Assembly: GCA_013813825.1 (NCBI GenBank) | Contig: JACCRA010000115.1 | Coordinates: forward strand, 1-14,423 | Source: Pyrinomonadaceae bacterium | GTDB lineage: Bacteria; Acidobacteriota; Blastocatellia; Pyrinomonadales; Pyrinomonadaceae | Length of the DNA stretch: 14,423 bases | Reading direction: 5' to 3' | In this document: positions 1 through 7,281 of the stretch, in pieces | Layout: each line of letters begins with the position of its first letter | How positions within the stretch are numbered: position 1 is the stretch's first letter | Position numbers and translations under genes: made by a program | The notes under the pieces: model-generated | Databases searched by the model: none | Seen by the model: only the letters and a program-made list of their open reading frames with translations | Told to the model about the DNA's origin: nothing

Positions 1-573
1 CCGGGCCGTTTCACTGGACTGCGAGCCGGCATCGCCACGGTACAGGCTTTGGCCGCCACGCTGGGGCGTCCCGCTGCCGGCGTGCCGACCCTTCACGGCG
101 TTGCCCATGTCGCCGGCCCCGCGTCACTGGTCGTCGCTGTTTTGCCGGCGGGGCGCGGCGAAGTGTTCGCCCAACTGCTCGAAGTGACCGGCACGGGCGT
201 TGTCGTCGAACACGGCGTTCCTGTGCATCTCTCACCGTCGGAGTTGATGCGTCGTGCGCTTTCGTGGGACGCCCCTTTAAGATGGGCGATTAGTGGTCGG
301 GCGCGCTCGATGTTTGAGCGTCTGGAAGAGTTTGCCGACCGCGCCGGAATCTTGTGGATTGATGAAACTCGAACTGGAGCGGAACGGACTGCTGCCGTCG
401 CGCCGGCTTGGTCACTCGCCGCGCCCGTCGAAGCGCTCGCCGTCGCCATCGCGGAGCTGGCGTTGCGACGTTACCAGACAGGTGAATCATTAAACGTCGA
501 GCATGTGCGCGCTCTCTATGTGCGCCTGTCAGATGCGGAGATTAAAGAGCAATGTCGTGCGTCAAGCATGTAA
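1..573 (+). CDS. tsaB: TsaB, tRNA t6A biosynthesis protein (5' end cut off by the window)
   Basis: TsaB is the non-catalytic, ASKHA-fold partner of TsaD in the complex that puts threonylcarbamoyl on A37 of ANN-decoding tRNAs in the cytoplasm. The reading frame is open from base 1 and the first residues read PGRFTGLRAGIATVQALA, matching the family's GPGSFTGLR-G-ATAKGLA segment, so roughly the first 70-80 residues of a protein usually about 220-240 long lie outside the window. The C-terminal end (ALYVRLSDAEIKEQ) fits the family's PLYVRPS-AE ending. An internal TTG at 49 could be mistaken for a start, but the conserved segment before it shows the true start is upstream. The 3' end overlaps rimI by 22 bp, so the two are translationally linked, a pairing seen in many bacteria. 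The Arg in PGRF, where Ser is usual, is the only oddity. Confidence 0.9.
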   Translation, partial: PGRFTGLRAGIATVQALAATLGRPAAGVPTLHGVAHVAGPASLVVAVLPAGRGEVFAQLLEVTGTGVVVEHGVPVHLSPSELMRRALSWDAPLRWAISGRARSMFERLEEFADRAGILWIDETRTGAERTAAVAPAWSLAAPVEALAVAIAELALRRYQTGESLNVEHVRALYVRLSDAEIKEQCRASSM

Positions 574-1067
574 AGGCGGTTGCGCGAAGTGATTACGCGA
601 TCAGTCGAATGACTGATCACGATCTGATCGAAGTAGTCGAGATCGAAGAATCCTGTGGGCTGAGTCTGTGGGGGTGGGACTCGTATCACGCCGAGTTATT
701 GCGCCCGGAGTCGATCATGCTGGTAGCGCGGAGGGCAGTGGACAGTCATGACGGGCAGCGTGGGCTGGGGGGCTTTATTGCCGCGCGCCTCGTCGCGGAG
801 GATTTGCACATCAACAACATCGGCGTGCGGACGGAGTTTCAGCGGATAGGCCTCGGCGGCTCGCTGCTCACCGCCGTCCTTTCTACCGGCGTTGTGCAAG
901 ACGCGACGGCTGCTATCTTAGAGGTGCGTGCGGGAAACGTAGTGGCGCAGGCGCTCTACGAGCGCCACGGCTTCGCGACCATCAGCCGCCGCCGTAATTA
1001 TTATCGGCAGCCGACGGAGGATGCCATCATCATGAAAGTCTTAATCAAAGAGAGTACCGCTCCATAA
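552..1067 (+). CDS. rimI: RimI-like ribosomal protein S18-alanine N-acetyltransferase (GNAT family)
   Basis: RimI transfers an acetyl group from acetyl-CoA to the N-terminal alanine of ribosomal protein S18. The 171-residue product has the GNAT layout: an N-terminal I-R-MT-DL-V-IEE segment (about residues 17-33), acetyl-CoA pyrophosphate loop QRIGLG at 97-102, and the RimI C-terminal block LEVRAGNVVAQALYERHGF from residue 123. Glu124 and Tyr136 stand 12 residues apart, the spacing of the catalytic Glu103/Tyr115 pair described for Salmonella RimI. The ATG at 552 lies inside tsaB and is preceded by only a weak purine-rich stretch, consistent with translational coupling. A later ATG at 609 would cut into the conserved N-terminal strand. 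Family assignment is firm. The exact substrate is inferred from the motif and the tsaB neighbour. Confidence 0.88.
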   Translation: MSCVKHVKAVARSDYAISRMTDHDLIEVVEIEESCGLSLWGWDSYHAELLRPESIMLVARRAVDSHDGQRGLGGFIAARLVAEDLHINNIGVRTEFQRIGLGGSLLTAVLSTGVVQDATAAILEVRAGNVVAQALYERHGFATISRRRNYYRQPTEDAIIMKVLIKESTAP

Positions 1068-1134
1068 GCAGGCTTGATCCAGACAACGGAAATGGGCTAC
1101 CATTTTCGCAACGTGAACAGAATGACAGCGTGCC

Positions 1135-1150
1135 CCCGGAATCGTCCGGG
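1135..1150. other. Short GC-rich hairpin between rimI and the DUF465 gene
   Basis: CCCGGA-atcg-TCCGGG forms a perfect 6-bp stem with a 4-base loop in the 148-bp gap between rimI and the next gene. A second 6-bp stem, AAATGG-gcta-CCATTT, lies at 1090-1105. Neither is followed by a run of T, so these are not clear intrinsic terminators. No function can be assigned. Confidence 0.3.
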
Positions 1151-1215
1151 ATGAGCCGCTTGAAAAAATCAGCGCACACACCAGACGTATCCGCACAAAG
1201 GAGGCTGCCACAAAA

Positions 1216-1458
1216 ATGGAGATGACCAGTACGAATGTCCTGAAGGAGCAACTAATCGGGAGCGATCCCGAATTTCGTGAATTGGCGCGGGAGCACGGGC
1301 GTTATGAAGCCCGCTTGAGCGAATTATCTTCGCTGCCATTCCCGAACGACGAAGAGCAGTTGGAAGAGATCACGCTGAAGAAGAAAAAGTTGGCCGTCAA
1401 AGATCAGATGTATGAGATCATGCTTCGGCACCAGCAAGCTGATTCGGCCACGCACTAG
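1216..1458 (+). CDS. DUF465 (YdcH-type) small coiled-coil protein
   Basis: This 80-residue, highly charged protein matches the DUF465/YdcH family, whose members are short antiparallel helical proteins of unknown role. The features seen are an early L-x-SDPEFREL-EH block (residues 13-25), then R-EARLSEL, and a Lys-rich stretch TLKKKKLAVKDQMYEIM near residues 53-69 that corresponds to the family's LKK-KL-LKDEI signature. The ATG at 1216 is preceded by a strong Shine-Dalgarno AAGGAGG (1198-1204), with a second in-frame ATG two codons later. The stop codon at 1456 is in the same frame as the following psd reading frame. The family is well supported; no molecular function is known. Confidence 0.85.
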   Translation: MEMTSTNVLKEQLIGSDPEFRELAREHGRYEARLSELSSLPFPNDEEQLEEITLKKKKLAVKDQMYEIMLRHQQADSATH

Positions 1459-1572
1459 GGTTTGGCCGGTCCAAGCCCGCGACACCGCTGCGACATCTAT
1501 CGAAACTTAGGACTCGGGGACGCCGTCGATATTGAACAGCGCCCCCTTTTTTTAGTTGAGAGTAACAACCAA

Positions 1573-2187
1573 GTGGTTCGAGACGGTCTTCCATTCGTGT
1601 TTGTTCCCCTGCTCGCCGCGTGTCTTGCGGCAGCTTTCGGACTCTGGTACGTGGCGCTGCCACTCCTCCTCCTCACAGGATTTATGGCTTACTTTTTCCG
1701 CGATCCGCGTCGCGCTGTGCTGACGGACGCTTCCATCGTCGTGTCGCCAGCGGACGGGCGCGTAACACGCGTCGCTCAAATAGAGCCAGGAACTGCACAC
1801 ACCGGCACTGTCGTCAGCATTTTTCTCTCGCCTTTCGATGTGCATATCAATCGCGCGCCAGTCGCCGGCGAAATTACCGACGTTACATATCAGAAAGGCC
1901 GATTCGTGATCGCTACCCGCGAAGACGCCAGCTTAGTGAATGAACAGAATGCTCTCACGATTAAAGGTGAGCATGTGACTGTGATCTGCAAGCAGATCGC
2001 GGGCGTTCTAGCGCGGCGGATTGTGTGTTGGAAACACGCGGGTGAGCGAGTCGCGCTGGGTGAGCGATTTGGTTTAATCAAATTCAGTTCACGAACTGAC
2101 TTAATTCTCCCGCCGGAAGTTGAAGTTACGGTGCGCGTCGGAGACCGCGTGCGCGGCGGCACTAGTCTGATTGGGAGGGTCCGATAA
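1573..2187 (+). CDS. psd: Phosphatidylserine decarboxylase, short PSD-A type proenzyme
   Basis: Psd removes CO2 from phosphatidylserine to give phosphatidylethanolamine, using a pyruvoyl group made by self-cleavage at a serine. The product has a membrane-embedded N-terminus (VRDGLPF followed by about 35 hydrophobic residues and YFFRDPRR), SPADGRV with the triad Asp (residue 61), FLSPFDVHINRAPVAG with the triad His (residue 91), and the cleavage region RFGLIKFSSRTDLILP with the catalytic Ser at 173. The residue before that Ser is Ser rather than the Gly usual in this family. I chose the GTG at 1573, which places VRDG at the usual family start and gives 204 residues. The frame is open back to a TTG at 1462 (241 residues), but the extra 37 residues look unlike the family. 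The stop overlaps the pssA start (TAATG), so the two consecutive steps of the pathway are co-translated. Confidence 0.88.
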   Translation: MVRDGLPFVFVPLLAACLAAAFGLWYVALPLLLLTGFMAYFFRDPRRAVLTDASIVVSPADGRVTRVAQIEPGTAHTGTVVSIFLSPFDVHINRAPVAGEITDVTYQKGRFVIATREDASLVNEQNALTIKGEHVTVICKQIAGVLARRIVCWKHAGERVALGERFGLIKFSSRTDLILPPEVEVTVRVGDRVRGGTSLIGRVR

Positions 2188-3128
2188 TGCCCGCGTTTCA
2201 TGATTCTCCTGAACAGATAAACTTTGCTGCCGGCGACCTACCTGCCGATGATAATTCCGTCATGTTGAGGAAAGAGCGGCGTGGATTACGCAAGGGTCTC
2301 TACGTGATTCCCTCCGCTTTCACGGCGGCAAATATCGGCATGGGCTTTTACGCCGTGATGGGAGCGCTCCGGGGATTCCAACTGCTCGAAGGTGGAACGG
2401 ATGCTGAACTGACCCGCGCCGCCGCGCACTTTGATTACGCGGCCAGAGCCATCGGTTGGGCGACGTTGTTCGATGCGCTTGATGGTCGTATTGCACGAAT
2501 GACGAAGACGACGACTGAAATCGGCGTTCACCTCGATTCGCTGGCAGACGTCTTAACTTTCGGCATCGCCCCGGCTGTCTTGATTTACTCTTGGGGCTAC
2601 GGCGCTGCTTTAGCTGAAGGGAGTAATGCCCATAAACTTGGTTGGTTCTTATCTTTCATGTTTCTGATCTGCGGAGCCTTTCGTCTCGCACGATTTAATG
2701 TTCAAGCAACGAGACCACGTGTGCTTGCCGAAGGCGCGGCCAAAGTGGATAAAAAGAATTTTGTAGGTTTACCCATTCCCGTCGCCGGAGGCATGATCGC
2801 CGCACTGGTGCATTTCTCTCCTGAACCACTTTCGCGCCTCGCGGTCGAGCAGGGGATTGTTTACAGCGGATTGCTAATGGGATTAGTTGCGCTTCTTTCT
2901 GTTCTGATGATCAGTACCGTGCGTTACTCTAGCTTTAAGGCAGTTGGCTTGAGTAGGCGCAGCACACAAGTCGCGATCCTCTTGCTCGCGGCCATCGGCA
3001 TGTTGATTTGGCTGTATTCCCGCTACGTTTTGGTGTCCCTCCTGAGTCTTTACATTCTCCATGGTTTGTTGCTCCGCTTGGCCTCTTTACTCCGCTCCCG
3101 TCTGACTTTCACTCGTCTAGTTATTTAA
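2187..3128 (+). CDS. pssA: CDP-diacylglycerol-serine O-phosphatidyltransferase
   Basis: PssA makes phosphatidylserine from CDP-diacylglycerol and L-serine at the inner membrane, supplying the substrate for the psd product encoded just upstream. The CDP-alcohol phosphatidyltransferase signature D-x2-D-G-x2-A-R-x8-G-x3-D-x3-D is complete: Asp96, Asp99, Gly100, Ala103, Arg104, Gly113, Asp117 and Asp121. Several hydrophobic segments follow (around 125-145, 150-165, 195-215, 225-245 and 265-300), as expected for a polytopic enzyme. The ATG at 2187 overlaps the psd stop codon and is preferred. An internal ATG at 2262, just before the family-like RKGLYVIPSAFTAANIG segment, is a possible alternative that would drop a 25-residue polar leader. 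An IS982 element lies downstream but does not touch the gene. Confidence 0.92.
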   Translation: MPAFHDSPEQINFAAGDLPADDNSVMLRKERRGLRKGLYVIPSAFTAANIGMGFYAVMGALRGFQLLEGGTDAELTRAAAHFDYAARAIGWATLFDALDGRIARMTKTTTEIGVHLDSLADVLTFGIAPAVLIYSWGYGAALAEGSNAHKLGWFLSFMFLICGAFRLARFNVQATRPRVLAEGAAKVDKKNFVGLPIPVAGGMIAALVHFSPEPLSRLAVEQGIVYSGLLMGLVALLSVLMISTVRYSSFKAVGLSRRSTQVAILLLAAIGMLIWLYSRYVLVSLLSLYILHGLLLRLASLLRSRLTFTRLVI

Positions 3129-3176
3129 TGTTAGAGAGCAGATATGTGTATTAGTGATTAAGTACCGAACAAATTT

Positions 3177-4117
3177 ATGCGAATCAGTAGTTGAAAAGAC
3201 AGACACACAGCCGAATTGGTAGAATTTTCTTGCGATGGAAAATCAACTAATTCACTTATATCTGCGTGTCTGTCACACTTACGATACTTGCTCCACATCT
3301 TGTTTTCAACGCTTGAGCAATAATGCAACTCCGGCTTGTACTGACCAAGAACTGATCACCATCTTCTTCTTCGGTCACGATAATGGGTTGTTTCAGAAAA
3401 AAGCCATTTACCAGTTCACCGTCAATTACTGGAAACAGTGGTTCCCACACTTGCCGAGTTATCAAACCTTTTGTTATCGGCTCAATCGCTTGGAGCAAAC
3501 CTTTCAAGCTCTAGGCGGCGAGTGGTTGCGTGGTGTGAAAGCCGAGATGACACCGGAACTGGACCGCTTGGTTGATTCTTTTCCGGTGATGCTGGCTAAA
3601 CATGGACATGCGTACACGGCGAAAGTCGCTCGCGAGATTGCCAACAAAGGCTATTGTGCCGCCAAAAAGACGCATTTTCATGGGGTGCGACTGCACACTA
3701 TCGCACAGCGCCGCAGCGGACAACTCCCGCTGCCTGACCAGCTTTGGCTGCGTGCAGCCAGTGTCCATGACCTCTCAAGTGTACGCGAGCAAGCCATCCC
3801 CTTGCCGACCTCGACGTTGTTTGGCGACAAAGCGTTTCGCGACCAGCAGTTCGCACAACTGCTCCAAGCACAAACGACGCGGCTCTACACGCCGCACAAG
3901 AAACCAAAAGGCGCAGAGTTGAGCGCGACGGAGAAATCGTTCAATCGCATGGTCAACCGTCTGCGCCAACCGATCGAGAGTTTATTCAATTGGCTCAACG
4001 AAAAAACCCAAATTCAGAATGCCAGTAAAGTTCGTTCGACGGAAAGTTTGCTGGTGCATTGTTGGGCGAAGCTGGCTTTTGCGATGTATTCCCTCGTTTT
4101 CAACTACTGATTCGCAT
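3177..4117 (+). mobile_element. Intact IS982-family insertion sequence, 941 bp
   Basis: Perfect 21-bp terminal inverted repeats lie at 3177-3197 (ATGCGAATCAGTAG...) and 4097-4117 (...CTACTGATTCGCAT). They are flanked by a 4-bp direct repeat ATTT at 3173-3176 and 4118-4121, consistent with a target duplication. The element holds one full-length transposase gene whose TGA stop lies inside the right inverted repeat. Everything needed for transposition is present, so the insertion looks recent. It sits inside an older intergenic repeat. Confidence 0.93.
3235..4110 (+). CDS. IS982-family DDE transposase
   Basis: The 291-residue protein resembles IS982 transposases throughout: an N-terminal block with TDQELITIFFFGH and GLFQKKAIYQFTVNYW (residues 36-66), then a DDE nuclease domain. 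The likely catalytic residues are Asp114 (VDSFPVM), Asp198 (FGDKAF) and Glu248 (RQPIESLFNWL), all present, with the family-like PHKKPKG-ELS segment between the last two. The ATG at 3235 has only a weak upstream ribosome-binding sequence, as is common for transposases. The stop codon is within the right inverted repeat of the element. Without frameshift or internal stop it should be functional. It acts on the element's own 21-bp ends by cut-and-paste chemistry, which is family knowledge rather than something seen here. Confidence 0.92.
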   Translation: MENQLIHLYLRVCHTYDTCSTSCFQRLSNNATPACTDQELITIFFFGHDNGLFQKKAIYQFTVNYWKQWFPHLPSYQTFCYRLNRLEQTFQALGGEWLRGVKAEMTPELDRLVDSFPVMLAKHGHAYTAKVAREIANKGYCAAKKTHFHGVRLHTIAQRRSGQLPLPDQLWLRAASVHDLSSVREQAIPLPTSTLFGDKAFRDQQFAQLLQAQTTRLYTPHKKPKGAELSATEKSFNRMVNRLRQPIESLFNWLNEKTQIQNASKVRSTESLLVHCWAKLAFAMYSLVFNY

Positions 4118-4227
4118 ATTTAGCTGTATCCATCGCATAGGCCAGATGCTTGGAAATTCGGCAAAATTATTTTAAAACCGAGCACCCTGCCTTAGACAGA
4201 TGGTCTGATGTAATTTGGTACGACTAT

Positions 4228-5388
4228 TTAAATTCTTCGAACTGATAAGATAGGGGCAAACGCAACTAGTCCGGAGCGGGTAGTGATTAAAAGCAACTCC
4301 CCCGCTACGATTGGAGTGGCTGCGGTATTGTTCCCCTCGCCGACGGGTAACATGTTCATCTGTTTTCCGTTGCGTAAGGACAGGACGATACAGGCATCGC
4401 CAGCTAGTGGCGCAAAGAGCACGTTCTCACCATCCTGAATTGGTTGCGATGAGATGCGGCCGGGTAATTGTCGTTTCCATTGAAGTGCTCCGCGGTCGGC
4501 ATCAAAAAAATAAACAAAATTATCCAGCGATGCCGCGATGATGCCATTATTCGAGAAGGTGATAGATTGTACTCCTGCGCCCGTGCGACGACGCCAAATG
4601 AGCTTGCCCTTCGCCTCATCATATGCATAGACATAACCATCGGATGAACCAAAAAAAATCTTATTACCAACGACAGCGACAGCTCCTCGAATCGCCCCGC
4701 GGGTCTGATAACGCCAGCTTGTTCGACCTGTTGTTTGATCGAGAACAATTAATGTTCCTTTCTCATTGCCCATGTAAATATTTTTACCGGACAAGACGGG
4801 AGTGGAAAAGAACGGGGCGGTGTACTGACTAACCCACTCAATCACACCGGTCTGTTTGTTCACTGCATATACCCGCCCATCAGCCGAACCGCCAAAGACG
4901 GACCGCTGATTTACTGCTAAAGCTCCACCGAGAGGGAACTGGAAAGTCCGCATCCAACGCGTGACGCCACTAGTAATCCCTAGCGCCCGGAGAGTTCCAG
5001 TAGCCTGTACTGAACTGGTTTTGTGGGGCGATTGATCGAGAACCGAGGCCACATAGACGCCCTCCATATCCGCAACCGGGGCGGCTGAAAACTCACCGCC
5101 AATGTCTGCTCTCCACAACAATTGTCCGCTGGTGACATGTAATGAGATAACGGCCCCCCCCGCAAGTGGCAGATAGACTGAGGCATCGTTGAATGCCGGC
5201 GTTAAATTTACGGTTTCGGCGGATTCGTAAAACCAACGAATCGCCAAAGGCTGCGAGAACGAGAGGCGGTCAAGGTGCTTGAAATGCGCCTTTGAGTCAA
5301 CGGCTTGTAGGAGAATTAAAAGTAAACATAAGAGAAGATTTAATGACGTCGCGAATAATATAGTAACCAAAAAAAATAGCTTTTTCAT
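4228..5388 (-). CDS. PQQ-like beta-propeller repeat protein, membrane-anchored or secreted
   Basis: The 386-residue product starts MKKLFFLVTILFATS and carries about 26 hydrophobic residues, a signal peptide or signal anchor. A Cys at 21 lacks the small preceding residue of a lipobox. From about residue 75 there are repeated units of the form Y-x-D-x-x-(S/T)G-x-x-x-W, with Gly/Trp pairs at 88/92, 141/145, 181/185, 221/225, 261/265 and 300/304 and a degenerate one near 341. This is the blade pattern of BamB-like and PQQ-binding-like propellers. No quinoprotein dehydrogenase catalytic motif is evident, so a binding or scaffolding role is likelier than an enzyme. I chose the ATG at 5388 because GGGAGG lies 10 bases upstream and the hydrophobic segment follows at once. 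A longer start at 5463 would place 25 non-signal-like residues in front and run across the guaA promoter. BamB itself cannot be claimed. Confidence 0.85.
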   Translation of the reverse strand: MKKLFFLVTILFATSLNLLLCLLLILLQAVDSKAHFKHLDRLSFSQPLAIRWFYESAETVNLTPAFNDASVYLPLAGGAVISLHVTSGQLLWRADIGGEFSAAPVADMEGVYVASVLDQSPHKTSSVQATGTLRALGITSGVTRWMRTFQFPLGGALAVNQRSVFGGSADGRVYAVNKQTGVIEWVSQYTAPFFSTPVLSGKNIYMGNEKGTLIVLDQTTGRTSWRYQTRGAIRGAVAVVGNKIFFGSSDGYVYAYDEAKGKLIWRRRTGAGVQSITFSNNGIIAASLDNFVYFFDADRGALQWKRQLPGRISSQPIQDGENVLFAPLAGDACIVLSLRNGKQMNMLPVGEGNNTAATPIVAGELLLITTRSGLVAFAPILSVRRI

Positions 5389-5426
5389 GGTGTTCGAGCC
5401 TCCCAGTTGAAAACAATACTGTAAAG

Positions 5427-5454
5427 TTGTCAGTGGCACATCAATACATATAAT
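5427..5454 (+). promoter_or_regulatory. Predicted sigma70-type promoter of guaA
   Basis: TTGTCA (5427-5432) and TATAAT (5449-5454) are separated by 16 bases, a 5/6 and a 6/6 match to the consensus hexamers. Transcription would begin near 5461, leaving a leader of about 64 bases before the guaA ATG. The site lies 39 bp upstream of the divergent propeller gene's chosen start. Evidence is sequence match only. Confidence 0.6.
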
Positions 5455-5524
5455 CTTAGCCATATTTTGCTGAATTAAGCCACTATGGATATCCGACGCT
5501 GATAATAAATTGGGAGTTGAATGA

Positions 5525-7084
5525 ATGGAGAAAGCGAATAGTGCTCATCACACCATACTCATCCTCGACTTTGGATCGCAGTACACTCAATTGATTGCAC
5601 GACGAGTCAGGGAACTCGGAGTCTACTGCGAAATATGGCCGCATCACTCAGAGGTGGGAAAAATTAAAGCCGCCGCCCCCCTCGGCATCATCCTCTCCGG
5701 AGGGCCGGCCTCTGTATACGATGAACATGCACCAAAACTACATTTGGATTTTCTGACAAATATTAATTGCCCGTTATTGGGAATTTGTTATGGGTTACAA
5801 CTTTTAACGGTTGTTTTAGGTGGGGAAGTGCGCCCTTCGTTGAACCGCGAATATGGATATGCGCGCTTAAGAGTTGAAGAACCCATAAGCCCCATATTCG
5901 CCAATCTTCCGGAGGAGATGAATGTCTGGCTTAGTCATGGGGATGATGTGACACGAATGCCTCAAGGATTTCGAGCTACAGCGACAACTGCCAATGCGCT
6001 TAATGCGTTTGAGAATTTAAGCAGTCGCATATTCGGGGTTCAGTTCCATCCCGAAGTGGCCCACACAGCATACGGCAAAGAGATTCTTAAGAATTTTGTG
6101 ATTAACATTTGCGGCGCAGTTCAAGATTGGTCGCCGACTTCCATTATTGAGCAACAAGTAAATGCAATCCGTAATTTGGTAGGCCCTGAGGAGAAAGTCG
6201 TTTGCGGACTTTCTGGGGGGGTGGATTCGACTGTGGCAGCTGCGCTAGTACATCATGCGATTGGTGAACGACAGGTATGTATCTTCGTGAATACAGGGCT
6301 TTTGAGGGAAGGAGAGTTCGAACAAACTCTTGAATTATTCAAGCAATACATGAACTTGAATGTGCAAGGGGTAAATGCCACAAATCTATTTATCAATGCT
6401 TTATCTAAAATCGCCGATCCGGAAGAGAAGAGAAAAACTATCGGGCGCGTTTTTATAGACGTCTTTGAGTCTGAAGCGCAGGCGCTAGGGAGCGTGGATT
6501 TTCTGGTGCAGGGGACTTTGTATCCAGACGTGATTGAATCGATCTCAGTGCGCGGACCGGCAGCAATGATCAAAAGCCATCACAATGTTGGCGGCTTGCC
6601 CGAACAAATGCGGCTTAAATTGATCGAGCCGCTCAGAGAACTATTCAAAGATGAAGTGCGGACTATCGGAAAAGAGCTTGGCGTGCCAGAGGCGATTTTG
6701 CAGAAGCACCCTTTCCCCGGACCCGGTTTGGCCGTTCGTATTCTCGGAGAGGTGACAAACGAAAAGCTTAAAATACTAAGAGCTGCGGACCTTATCGTCG
6801 AGCATGAATTGCGTGCAGCAAATCTTTACAATGCAATCTGGCAAGCCTTTCCGGTGCTGCTGCCAGTGTCGAGCGTCGGAGTGATGGGCGACTTCCGGAC
6901 TTACGAACAAGTTATAGCTATCAGGGCTGTGACTAGTCAGGACGGGATGACGGCCGATTGGGCGCGTTTGCCGCATGAACTTCTGGCACGCGTCTCATCA
7001 CGCATTGTCGCGGAAGTGCGTGGCATTAATCGAGTCGTCTATGACATTAGCTCGAAACCGCCGGGAACCATTGAGTGGGAATAA
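5525..7084 (+). CDS. guaA: GMP synthase (glutamine-hydrolysing)
   Basis: GuaA converts XMP to GMP using ATP and the amide of glutamine, the last step of guanine nucleotide synthesis in the cytosol. The N-terminal class-I glutamine amidotransferase domain (residues 10-195) has ILSGGPASV and the catalytic triad Cys88 (GICYG), His175 and Glu177 (QFHPEV). The ATP-pyrophosphatase domain has the PP-loop SGGVDS at 230-235. The C-terminal dimerisation domain contains [15 protein letters not shown] and ends in KPPGTIEWE, the canonical GuaA C-terminus. Its 519 residues match the usual length (about 510-525). GGGAG at 5512-5516 supports the ATG at 5525; another ATG at 5521 is out of frame. The gene appears to have its own promoter and is followed by a 197-bp gap before dnaE, so it is probably transcribed alone. 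All key residues are present. Confidence 0.97.
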   Translation: MEKANSAHHTILILDFGSQYTQLIARRVRELGVYCEIWPHHSEVGKIKAAAPLGIILSGGPASVYDEHAPKLHLDFLTNINCPLLGICYGLQLLTVVLGGEVRPSLNREYGYARLRVEEPISPIFANLPEEMNVWLSHGDDVTRMPQGFRATATTANALNAFENLSSRIFGVQFHPEVAHTAYGKEILKNFVINICGAVQDWSPTSIIEQQVNAIRNLVGPEEKVVCGLSGGVDSTVAAALVHHAIGERQVCIFVNTGLLREGEFEQTLELFKQYMNLNVQGVNATNLFINALSKIADPEEKRKTIGRVFIDVFESEAQALGSVDFLVQGTLYPDVIESISVRGPAAMIKSHHNVGGLPEQMRLKLIEPLRELFKDEVRTIGKELGVPEAILQKHPFPGPGLAVRILGEVTNEKLKILRAADLIVEHELRAANLYNAIWQAFPVLLPVSSVGVMGDFRTYEQVIAIRAVTSQDGMTADWARLPHELLARVSSRIVAEVRGINRVVYDISSKPPGTIEWE

Positions 7085-7096
7085 ATTGATCGGGTC

Positions 7097-7111
7097 GGCG
7101 GTCTCCCCGCC
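7097..7111 (+). terminator. Weak terminator-like stem-loop after guaA
   Basis: GGCGG-tctcc-CCGCC forms a 5-bp GC stem 13 bases after the guaA stop. The only T run following is a short ATTTT at 7117-7121, so termination efficiency would be low if it works at all. Confidence 0.25.
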
Positions 7112-7128
7112 AGAGCATTTTGTGACGC

Positions 7129-7281
7129 TTAGATGAGGTCGCGGGCAATGAATTCAAAGAGCTCCTCAATAGCTGCTGTAATATCTCGGACCCGTCGTTA
7201 CTTTTCGCGCATGATATAGTCTGCGTCGCTTTGCCTGAGCGCCGTAGTGGATTCTTTCGTTAACAAAGCAAAAGAAAGCAA
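7129..7281 (-). pseudogene. Possible decayed coding fragment upstream of dnaE
   Basis: Read on the minus strand, the guaA-dnaE gap contains a protein-like reading frame with one internal stop. It reads STTALRQSDADYIMREK, then TAA (7198-7200 on the plus strand), then RRVRDITAAIEELFEFIARD-LI and a stop at 7129-7131. The composition is helical and amphipathic, as in the C-terminus of a small helical protein, but I do not recognise the family and the stretch is short. It could be chance. If real, it is a remnant with a nonsense mutation. No start codon or ribosome-binding site is evident after the stop. Confidence 0.2.

Larger units (their letters stand above)
3162..4221. repeat. Intergenic repeat, copy A (about 115 bp, split by IS982)
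   Basis: With the IS982 element and one ATTT duplication removed, 3162-3176 plus 4122-4221 form a 115-bp unit that begins GTACCGAACAAATT and ends AATTTGGTAC. The ends are imperfect inverted repeats (GTACC...GGTAC). It aligns over its whole length with 10856-11119 once that copy's own insert is removed: about 80 identical positions of roughly 117 columns by hand. It lies between the convergent pssA and PQQ-propeller genes and ends 6 bp before the latter's stop codon. It is non-coding and MITE-like; its parent element is not identified. Confidence 0.7.

Noticed and set aside
1135..1150. CCCGGA/TCCGGG hairpin as a rimI terminator
   Set aside because: No T tract follows and the stem is short; kept only as an unassigned hairpin.
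1462..1572. Extended psd start at TTG 1462 adding 37 residues
   Set aside because: The added residues are polar and unlike the family, whose members begin near VRDGLPF; the frame is open only because nothing stops it after the DUF465 stop codon.
4311..4541. Plus-strand open frame inside the propeller gene
   Set aside because: Shadow frame; the minus strand shows the periodic propeller repeats across the same bases.
6253..6573. Minus-strand open frame of 106 codons inside guaA
   Set aside because: Antisense shadow of a clearly conserved GuaA sequence; no start context or motif of its own.
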